A stretch of DNA of 64,000 bases, taken from a bacterium. Lineage in GTDB: Bacteria; JACRDZ01; JAQUKH01. Below, piece after piece: positions 58,195 through 64,000 of this stretch (its first letter is position 1; each line of letters opens with the position of its first letter). The stretch lies in NCBI GenBank assembly GCA_028719205.1, contig JAQUKH010000008.1, forward strand, positions 23,000 through 86,999, in the 5' to 3' direction. The notes under the pieces were generated by a model. It did not search any database, had not been told where the DNA came from, and saw only the letters and a program-made list of their open reading frames with translations. A program made the translations under genes and the position numbers.

Positions 58195-59505
58195 CTACTT
58201 GAATTTTACTACCAAAGGACTACCCGAAAAATCAAAATCTTTATAAAGACCCTTTTTAAGGAACCTCAGATAATTAGGCATTAATAAACCTTTAACGGTC
58301 AAAGAAAAAACAGGCGGTTTCACTCCTACCTGAGTTATATATTTTATTTTTACCGGAACACCTTTCATCGCGGGAGGGCTTTTTTCCATTTTCAGGTCCC
58401 AAATGAATTTGTTCAAGTGGTTGGTTGATACTTTCCTTGAATAATTTGTATATACCTGAGGTATTTTCTCTAAAACTCTCTTTACTCCTTCTCCTGTCTT
58501 CGCTGAAGTGAAAAAAACAGGGGCAAAGGCCAAAGCAGGAAATCTCTCTCCGATAAATTTCATGTAATCTTTAAATTCACGGGAATCCCTGTCGATCATA
58601 TCCCATTTATTAACCACGAAAATACATGCCTTATTGGCCTGGATGATAAGATCCGCGATCTTCATATCCTGCATGCCGACGCCTTCCACCGCGTCGATAA
58701 GAAGGATCGCTATATCACACCTGCTGATACTTTTTATCGTCTGCCATACCATTATTTTTTCAAGTTCATTTAATACTTTTGTTTTTTTCCTTAATCCCGC
58801 GGTATCGATCAAAACAAATTTTTTATTTTTATAATCAAAAACAGTGTCAATCGAATCCCTGGTTGTTCCGGGAACAGAATCTACTATTACCCTGTTCTCT
58901 CCCAAAATGTTATTTACGAGAGACGACTTGCCGACATTAGGCTTTCCTACGATCGCGATCTTTATTGAATTATCTTTCAATTCAGATGATCCTGAACCGG
59001 CTTTTTTGGCAGGCGGGCATAAACGCACTATATCATCCAAAAGGTCCGAGATATTTCTTCCATGCGCGCAGGATACATGATAGATCTTCTCCCAGCCCAA
59101 TGCATAAAACGCGTATATCATCTGCTCTTGTTCTCTGTTATCAATCTTATTTACTACAACAAGAACAGGTTTATTCTCCTTTCTTAAATAATTAGCTAAA
59201 GACCTGTCAAGCGGAGTAACTCCATCCCTTCCGTCAACCACAAAAATAACCAGATCGGCCTCTTTGACCGCGATCTTTGCCTGATTAATAATTTCATTTT
59301 TTGTTTCTTCAATCTCCCCCTCCATACCGCCGGTATCAACTATTATAAACTTTTTTCCGTTCCATTCAGTTTCAGCGTATTTACGATCCCTTGTAACACC
59401 GGGTTCAGGAAATGCTAACGCCTCCTGACGGCCAAGAATTTTATTAAAAAGGCTGGATTTCCCGACATTCGGCCTTCCGACAATCGCAATTATAGGCATG
59501 TTCAT
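58195..59505 (-). CDS. der: Ribosome-associated GTPase Der
   Basis: A 436-residue double-G-domain GTPase for 50S biogenesis. P-loops GRPNVGKSSLFNK and GKPNVGKSSLVNN, DTGG and DTAGLRKK, NKID and NKWD are present, followed by a KH-like C-terminal domain (about 355-436). Complete; the start overlaps pgsA by 4 bp. Confidence 0.97.
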   Translation of the reverse strand: MNMPIIAIVGRPNVGKSSLFNKILGRQEALAFPEPGVTRDRKYAETEWNGKKFIIVDTGGMEGEIEETKNEIINQAKIAVKEADLVIFVVDGRDGVTPLDRSLANYLRKENKPVLVVVNKIDNREQEQMIYAFYALGWEKIYHVSCAHGRNISDLLDDIVRLCPPAKKAGSGSSELKDNSIKIAIVGKPNVGKSSLVNNILGENRVIVDSVPGTTRDSIDTVFDYKNKKFVLIDTAGLRKKTKVLNELEKIMVWQTIKSISRCDIAILLIDAVEGVGMQDMKIADLIIQANKACIFVVNKWDMIDRDSREFKDYMKFIGERFPALAFAPVFFTSAKTGEGVKRVLEKIPQVYTNYSRKVSTNHLNKFIWDLKMEKSPPAMKGVPVKIKYITQVGVKPPVFSLTVKGLLMPNYLRFLKKGLYKDFDFSGSPLVVKFK

Positions 59506-60041
59506 AATTTAGCCTTTTCTCCTACGTTTATGGTTGATGAAATAATGTAATCAAGGCCTGAGATAGTGGTTACTATTGCGGTCGCAAACCATAGATATCT
59601 GGCAAAGGGATTTCTCACAAGGACAAAAAATATAGTCACCATCTGGATAAAGGTTGTTATCTTGCTTAAGATCCTGGGTTTGATCTCAATATCATCTAAG
59701 ATCAGATAAATGATTATACACCCGAAAAGAATTATTACATCGCGGGTAATGACCACAATTGCCACCCACACAGGGATCAATTTAACAACAACCAGCATCA
59801 CAAAAGCAGAAATCAGAAGCATTTTATCGGCAACCGGATCCAAAAAACGGCCCAGTTCTGTTTCCTGATTGAAAACCTTTGCTACAAAACCATCCAGGAA
59901 ATCAGATAAACTGGCAACGCTGAATAAAACAACCGCAAAAATCCTGTAAGTGTCATTACCGCCTATATAATTAACCAAACTGATAATAAAACCCGGTATT
60001 ATCAGTATACGGATAATTGTAATGGTATTAGCCCAATTCAT
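59502..60041 (-). CDS. pgsA: CDP-diacylglycerol--glycerol-3-phosphate 3-phosphatidyltransferase
   Basis: A 179-residue membrane enzyme: WANTITIIRILIIP at the N-terminus and the CDP-alcohol phosphatidyltransferase signature SDFLDGFVAKVFNQ then LGRFLDPVADK (D-G..A..G..D...D). It makes phosphatidylglycerol phosphate. First gene of the operon pgsA-der-plsY-gpsA-merR-surE-pcm-COG2426, behind the promoter at 60.1 kb. Confidence 0.92.
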   Translation of the reverse strand: MNWANTITIIRILIIPGFIISLVNYIGGNDTYRIFAVVLFSVASLSDFLDGFVAKVFNQETELGRFLDPVADKMLLISAFVMLVVVKLIPVWVAIVVITRDVIILFGCIIIYLILDDIEIKPRILSKITTFIQMVTIFFVLVRNPFARYLWFATAIVTTISGLDYIISSTINVGEKAKL

Positions 60042-60107
60042 AAATTGCTCTCAAAATAAATCTAATATTTAGAATAATTTAACCTGAATTACTTAATATG
60101 GTTTCTA

Positions 60108-60136
60108 ATTATAATCTATTAGCTTTATCTTGTCAA
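60108..60136 (-). promoter_or_regulatory. Promoter of the pgsA-der-plsY-gpsA operon
   Basis: Minus strand TTGACA (60131-60136), exactly 17 nt, TATAAT (60108-60113): perfect consensus 67 nt upstream of pgsA. Confidence 0.88.
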
Positions 60137-60148
60137 TATACTTGGGCC

Positions 60149-61105
60149 TTACTTAATTTGCCTGACGATATCTCCGGCTTTAATATCTGTTCCTGAATCG
60201 ATACTGGCCTCAGAAAGGTCCTTATTCTGATGGTTGGTAATGGTGATCTCCCCAACCTTTGATTCACGCACACCAATCACTTTTCCAGTATCGGGATCTT
60301 TTATTTCCATCCCTGTCCTGAAAACAGCAAGTTTCGCGCCAACAGGGAGATTTGATTTTGTCCCCGCCCTGAAGAGAACAACATTATTATCCACTAAAGA
60401 AACCTTGCTCTGGAACGGCTCACTGGAAAGCTTATTCAACATTTTTTCCAATGCCTTGCCTAAAGCATCGCGTAACGCGCCGTCGCGCAAATTTGTATCA
60501 TAGCTTGCTTTTGAGCCAAGGCCTAAAACCTTGCCGGTTGATTTTCTGTATTCACCCATACCTGATTCAGCTACCAGACTCCGGCCGCTAGCGACATCAA
60601 CCAGCGCGTAATCCACCGTTACCCTTGCGATCTGAGTTTTACTTGAAGTAAGTAAAAGATCCGACCCTTCTTCAGCTTCCGAATAGGCGGTAATTGCCCC
60701 TGAAACCCTGAAATCTATACTTTCCAATCCTTCACTCGCGTCTTTCTTACCTGTTTTTAGAGCCCCGGACTTCTGTAATTCTATAACTTTGCCCTGATTT
60801 TTTAATTCATCTTCACTTAAAAGCATAGCTTTTAACCCGGCGCTTTCGATCTGGGTCCTTAAAATCGATGTAGCTGCCTCGCCTATTGCTAAAACTTTTG
60901 ACGGTGTTTTATTTTCAAACGTAATAATACCTATCATATATTGCGGGCCTGTATATTTCTGTCCCGCTTCCTCAATTCTTTTAGTTTGGCCTGTAACTGA
61001 AACATCATCTTTTACCTTACCGGAAGTAGACGCGCAGCCATTTATAATAAATACCAATTGACAGAATAACAAGAAACCAGCCATAAATCTAATTTTCTTT
61101 TGCAT
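60149..61105 (-). CDS. CsgG-like lipoprotein
   Basis: A 318-residue lipoprotein (Cys in INGCAST near residue 24). The CsgG-type domain has QYMIGIITFENKT, SILRTQIESAGL, FRVSGAITAYSE, VDYALVDVASGRSLVAESG; a C-terminal beta-rich extension (about 240-318, GAKLAVFRTG, VGEITITN) resembles flagellar-assembly T-like SH3 tails. CsgG family members form outer-membrane export pores; without csgEF/A the specific role is unknown. Confidence 0.85.
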   Translation of the reverse strand: MQKKIRFMAGFLLFCQLVFIINGCASTSGKVKDDVSVTGQTKRIEEAGQKYTGPQYMIGIITFENKTPSKVLAIGEAATSILRTQIESAGLKAMLLSEDELKNQGKVIELQKSGALKTGKKDASEGLESIDFRVSGAITAYSEAEEGSDLLLTSSKTQIARVTVDYALVDVASGRSLVAESGMGEYRKSTGKVLGLGSKASYDTNLRDGALRDALGKALEKMLNKLSSEPFQSKVSLVDNNVVLFRAGTKSNLPVGAKLAVFRTGMEIKDPDTGKVIGVRESKVGEITITNHQNKDLSEASIDSGTDIKAGDIVRQIK

Positions 61106-61135
61106 TTGCTTTCCTCCTTAAATTTAACCCCCGGA

Positions 61136-61765
61136 TTATCTTTCAGGTAAAGGCCCGGGTGGAAATGTTGAATAAAACTTATATATTAATTCATTTGTCT
61201 CATCCTGCAAAGGAGAAACCCTGACTATCTTTGAAAACATCTTGGATTCCAGATTTCCTTTAAAAGCCTCTAAAGCGTTTTTGCTGGTAAACGAGACCTC
61301 AGACCTTTGGACCTTTTCTTCTCTTTCCCAAACTGTATTCCCGGTTTTTGTAGAAACCAGTTTAAATTTCGCCCTGACGATTTTAGAATTATAAAATCCG
61401 GTTATTGTGTAATTAAAATCCAGTAATTCTCCGAAAACTACCCCGTCCACACCCAGTTCCTCGCCTAATTTCTGCGCGTTCGTAAGGCTGAGCTGTCCGC
61501 CCAATGTTATTCCCATTCTGTCACGAAGTATTTCATCGATCTGCGGAATGCCCATTACTTCATAATACCTGTTCTTGACAAGCTTATTAAATCCTTTTCT
61601 AACCAGCTCAGGGCCGTCCATATCAGAAGTATTATTTACCATAGGAAGCACGGCTACTGTCCTGATCGGATTTGTCGGGTCATTTCTTGGCACATGTGCG
61701 CAGCTAAGCCCTATAATAATGACCGCGAATAATATATATTTACTTTTATGAAATATTTTCTTCAT
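61136..61765 (-). CDS. GNA1162/DUF799-like lipoprotein
   Basis: A 209-residue lipoprotein (GLSCAH lipobox near residue 22): IRTVAVLPMVNNTSDM, GVDGVVFGELLDF and TGNTVWEREEKV fit the GNA1162/DUF799 family, which shares the CsgG nucleotide-binding-like fold. It is adjacent to the CsgG-like gene; the two may assemble together in the outer membrane. Ends in a Pro-rich tail (FPPGPLPER). Confidence 0.82.
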   Translation of the reverse strand: MKKIFHKSKYILFAVIIIGLSCAHVPRNDPTNPIRTVAVLPMVNNTSDMDGPELVRKGFNKLVKNRYYEVMGIPQIDEILRDRMGITLGGQLSLTNAQKLGEELGVDGVVFGELLDFNYTITGFYNSKIVRAKFKLVSTKTGNTVWEREEKVQRSEVSFTSKNALEAFKGNLESKMFSKIVRVSPLQDETNELIYKFYSTFPPGPLPER

Positions 61766-61789
61766 AAAACTCCTTGTTCTTTAACGGTA

Positions 61790-62329
61790 TTATATCAGAC
61801 TTAACAAACATCCGCAATATTTCTGGAAATAAAACACCTTATCTTTTGCCATTTTTCTTCCTTCGCGGAAAAAAGGCCTGAAATCTTTATAATAAAATTC
61901 AAGTCCGCACTCTTTCGCGATTGCCTCCCCAAGTTCTCTGATCTTATCATGATCCTGATACGGGCTTATTAAAAGTGTAGTTGAAAAATATCTGTAACCT
62001 TCTCTTTTCGCGCTGAGCGCGGTCTCTTTTAATCTCCATTCATAACAAATATGGCAGCGGCTGTTTTTAGCTTTTTTCCAATGTTCTTTGTTCTCGCCGA
62101 TCCTGTTTAAAAATTCCTTTTCCGTACCCCTATTTTCAAAGTCAACGGAAAAATTATTTTCCATAATAAATTTCTTTAAGCAATCAGTTCTTTTGTTATA
62201 TTCCGCCTCGGGATGGATATTCGGATTAAAAAAATATCCTTTCCATTGAATATTTTCTTTTTTAAAATATTCGCAAAAATAGATCAGACAAGGAGCACAG
62301 CAGATATGAAGATATATTTTTGATTCCAT
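61790..62329 (-). CDS. queH: Epoxyqueuosine reductase QueH
   Basis: A 179-residue Fe-S enzyme for the last step of queuosine: YLHICCAPCLIYF, FFNPNIHPEAEYNKR, RCHICYEWRLKETA and FSTTLLISPYQDH are QueH (DUF208) blocks, with the Cys ligands of the [4Fe-4S] and mononuclear iron sites. Other queuosine genes are not in the window. 10 bp from ruvB. Confidence 0.92.
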   Translation of the reverse strand: MESKIYLHICCAPCLIYFCEYFKKENIQWKGYFFNPNIHPEAEYNKRTDCLKKFIMENNFSVDFENRGTEKEFLNRIGENKEHWKKAKNSRCHICYEWRLKETALSAKREGYRYFSTTLLISPYQDHDKIRELGEAIAKECGLEFYYKDFRPFFREGRKMAKDKVFYFQKYCGCLLSLI

Positions 62330-62339
62330 TTGTATCGCC

Positions 62340-63362
62340 CTACAAATCCAGTTTCATCTGTTCTTTTTTTGGTATTTTTCGGCTAAAATGGCGATATGAA
62401 AGCTCTGTCGCCCGCCGGCCGGATGGTGTGCGGTCAATAAAACCTATCTGGATCAAATAAGGCTCGTATACATCTTCAAGCGTATCATTTTCTTCTCCGA
62501 CTGCCACAGCAAGGCTTTCAATGCCGACCGGCCCGCCGCCGAACTTATCAATTATCGTCAAAAGTATTTTTCTGTCCATCGTATCCATTCCTAATTCGTC
62601 GATCTCAAGCATCTTTAAGGCGCTATCCGCCACCTCCCGGTTTATACATAACACTCCCGCGACCTGCGCGAAATCACGAACGCGTTTCAAAAGGCGAAGC
62701 ACGATCCTGGGTGTCCCGCGCGCCCTTTTAGCCAGCTCCATAGCCCCGCTTTTATCAAGCCGGACTTTAAGGACATCAGCCGCCCTGTTAACGATTTCCA
62801 TTAACTCACTATGTTCATAAAAATCAAGCCGCCCGACGATCCCAAATCTTTCCCTGAGCGGCGAAGTAATTAAACCCGCCCTTGTTGTCGCGCCGATCAA
62901 TGTAAACTTAGGAAGGTCTAATTTTATCGAACGCGCGCTCGGGCCTTTGCCGATAATTATATCCAGTTGGTAATCCTCCATCGCGGGGTATAAGATTTCT
63001 TCTACCGTATGGTTCAAACGATGGATCTCATCTATAAAAAATACATCTCCGTCCTGCAGATTAGTCAGGATCGATGCCAGATCACCCGCGCGCTCTATCA
63101 CAGGCCCGGAGGTAGTTTTAATATTAACACCCATTTCACAGGCAATTATGTGGGCCAGTGTTGTTTTTCCCAATCCCGGCGGCCCATAAAAAAGAACATG
63201 GTCCAACACCTCTTTTCGCGACTTCGCCGCGGAAATAAAAACCTTTAAATTCTCTTTTATTTTATTTTGCCCGATATAATCATTAAGTTTACGCGGCCGG
63301 ATACTTAATTCAGGTTCTTTATCTTCCAAAATTATCTCCGGTGTAATTATTCTTTCATCCAT
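62340..63362 (-). CDS. ruvB: Holliday junction branch migration ATPase RuvB
   Basis: A 340-residue AAA+ motor: [28 protein letters not shown] (Walker A), [10 protein letters not shown] (Walker B), [19 protein letters not shown] and a winged-helix C-terminus ([18 protein letters not shown]). Complete. A cohesin-like lipoprotein gene separates it from the probable ruvA fragment. Confidence 0.97.
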   Translation of the reverse strand: MDERIITPEIILEDKEPELSIRPRKLNDYIGQNKIKENLKVFISAAKSRKEVLDHVLFYGPPGLGKTTLAHIIACEMGVNIKTTSGPVIERAGDLASILTNLQDGDVFFIDEIHRLNHTVEEILYPAMEDYQLDIIIGKGPSARSIKLDLPKFTLIGATTRAGLITSPLRERFGIVGRLDFYEHSELMEIVNRAADVLKVRLDKSGAMELAKRARGTPRIVLRLLKRVRDFAQVAGVLCINREVADSALKMLEIDELGMDTMDRKILLTIIDKFGGGPVGIESLAVAVGEENDTLEDVYEPYLIQIGFIDRTPSGRRATELSYRHFSRKIPKKEQMKLDL

Positions 63363-63380
63363 AATAGTTCCTTATTTTTT

Positions 63381-63950
63381 CTACTGATAACTCAAACTAC
63401 CGCCCAGCCAGGCGGTTCCTGATATATTTGCGTTTCCTAATATATTTGAATTTAGTAAATGACTGCTGGAGGTAAATACAATATTTGTGTTTATATGTAC
63501 ACTAAGCGCCTTCAAAATAATTTTAGCTAACAGGCCATCTCCGTTTATTCCGGGAATCACTCCTGTTCTGGAAACACCTATTAGCAATTCACCGTTATTA
63601 TAATTTTTAAAAAACGCAGTGCTCGTGCCGTCATTATTTAAATAAGTGCCTTCTGACGCGGAGACATAATCTATTTTGCTGCTGTCAAAGTTTATCTTAA
63701 TATCTGCCGCGTACACATCCACACCGCCCTGAACTTTAACTGCCAAAGTTATTTCATCTTTATTTACAGAAACCTTTTCAAGATAAACTGAATTGCCGGC
63801 CGGACTCCCTGAAGGTATAAAAGAAATTACACGCGCTTGAGTGGGATTTGTCGAGCCGTTATTATTATCCACTCCGCTTGCCCCGCCGGAACAGCCGCTT
63901 AAAGCCGCAAGAATAAATATTACAATCACTGAAACTGCTTTTCGTTTCAT
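63381..63950 (-). CDS. Cohesin-domain-like lipoprotein (paralogue)
   Basis: A 189-residue lipoprotein with a perfect lipobox (LSGC). It shares SVYLEKVSVNKDEITLAV, DVYAADIKINFDSSKIDYVSAS and the ending GTAWLGGSLSYQ with the lipoprotein at 44.8 kb, so it is a paralogue with a cohesin-like beta-sandwich. It lies between the ruvA-like fragment and ruvB, an odd position for a surface protein. The ATG at 63950 has gaggg upstream; ATG 63962 would overlap the previous stop. Confidence 0.82.
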   Translation of the reverse strand: MKRKAVSVIVIFILAALSGCSGGASGVDNNNGSTNPTQARVISFIPSGSPAGNSVYLEKVSVNKDEITLAVKVQGGVDVYAADIKINFDSSKIDYVSASEGTYLNNDGTSTAFFKNYNNGELLIGVSRTGVIPGINGDGLLAKIILKALSVHINTNIVFTSSSHLLNSNILGNANISGTAWLGGSLSYQ

Positions 63951-63958
63951 TTTATCCC

Positions 63959-64000
63959 TCATATATACTTAAACGCGGTTTTGATCAGATCTTCCGCTTT
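63959..64000 (-). CDS. ruvA: C-terminal end of a probable ruvA (5' part beyond window)
   Basis: The last 13 codons of an open frame (KAEDLIKTAFKYI then TGA) enter from the right edge. The sequence fits the final helix of RuvA domain III, and ruvB lies downstream; the assignment is by this short match and position only. Confidence 0.5.
   Translation of the reverse strand, partial: KAEDLIKTAFKYI

Noticed and set aside
1-64000. CRISPR arrays, insertion sequences or prophage genes
   Set aside because: No regularly spaced identical direct repeats, transposase, integrase or phage structural genes were found.

Overview
The window is a gene-dense, AT-rich stretch (roughly mid-30s percent GC, judged by eye) from a Gram-negative (diderm) bacterium. 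Evidence for a diderm is a TonB-dependent receptor, many Sec and lipobox signals, a PorV-like outer-membrane protein, an SLBB polysaccharide-export protein and a CsgG-like lipoprotein. An anaerobic life-style is suggested by hgcAB and heavy use of radical SAM and Fe-S proteins. The mix (GeoRSP-type genes, hgcAB, cohesin/dockerin, PorV with an MXAN_6640-like protease) resembles deltaproteobacteria or uncultivated candidate phyla; I cannot fix the phylum from the sequence. Most genes lie in long minus-strand operons with 4-30 bp overlaps.

Region 1 (1-12.4 kb): a partial dienelactone hydrolase, two small conserved proteins, then a corrinoid salvage block: B12 riboswitch plus BtuB-like receptor, and a second B12 riboswitch with promoter and terminator ahead of cobU, a Cys-rich small protein, cobT, cobS, cobyric acid synthase and btuF-btuC-btuD. 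A hypothetical membrane protein and ubiX (apparent ATC start) follow.

Region 2 (12.4-24.4 kb): ppiD on the plus strand, then one roughly 10 kb minus-strand transcription unit from a consensus promoter at 24.3 kb: two trkA genes, an overlooked 42-residue membrane peptide, an OB-fold membrane protein, trkH, a secreted helical protein, a PqqD-like chaperone, a radical SAM/SPASM enzyme, a SPASM protein without the radical SAM cluster, an internally shortened OpuAC-type binding protein, two beta-helix lipoproteins and a PhnD-type binding protein. It looks like a GeoRSP-class peptide/protein modification system wired to K+ transport, and is the best candidate for an undescribed system.

Region 3 (24.4-41.9 kb): DUF2155 lipoprotein, SLBB export protein, FN3 lipoprotein; a plus-strand operon of MXAN_6640-like metalloprotease, PorV, RimO and a phosphoesterase; then YedE, SpoIID, TypA, glucan phosphorylase, RadC and a HigBA toxin-antitoxin pair.

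Region 4 (41.9-54.2 kb): a 14-repeat RCC1 protein ending in a dockerin, next to a cohesin-like lipoprotein; RecQ; small accessory genes; then the mercury-methylation genes hgcA and hgcB with an AbrB-type regulator, Cys-rich proteins and a consensus promoter, beside tRNA-Pro(CGG). The B12 salvage genes of region 1 would supply the corrinoid that HgcA needs.

Region 5 (54.2-64 kb): housekeeping genes pcm, surE, merR, gpsA, plsY, der, pgsA, then csgG and GNA1162-like lipoproteins, queH, ruvB, a second cohesin-like lipoprotein and the 3' end of a probable ruvA.

Three kinds of small repeat are scattered through the window: long imperfect hairpins (8.5, 47.4 and 53.4 kb), C-rich palindromes (10.0, 10.6 and 52.2 kb), and arrays of 7-nt (or 9-nt) units, several of them inside coding sequences.
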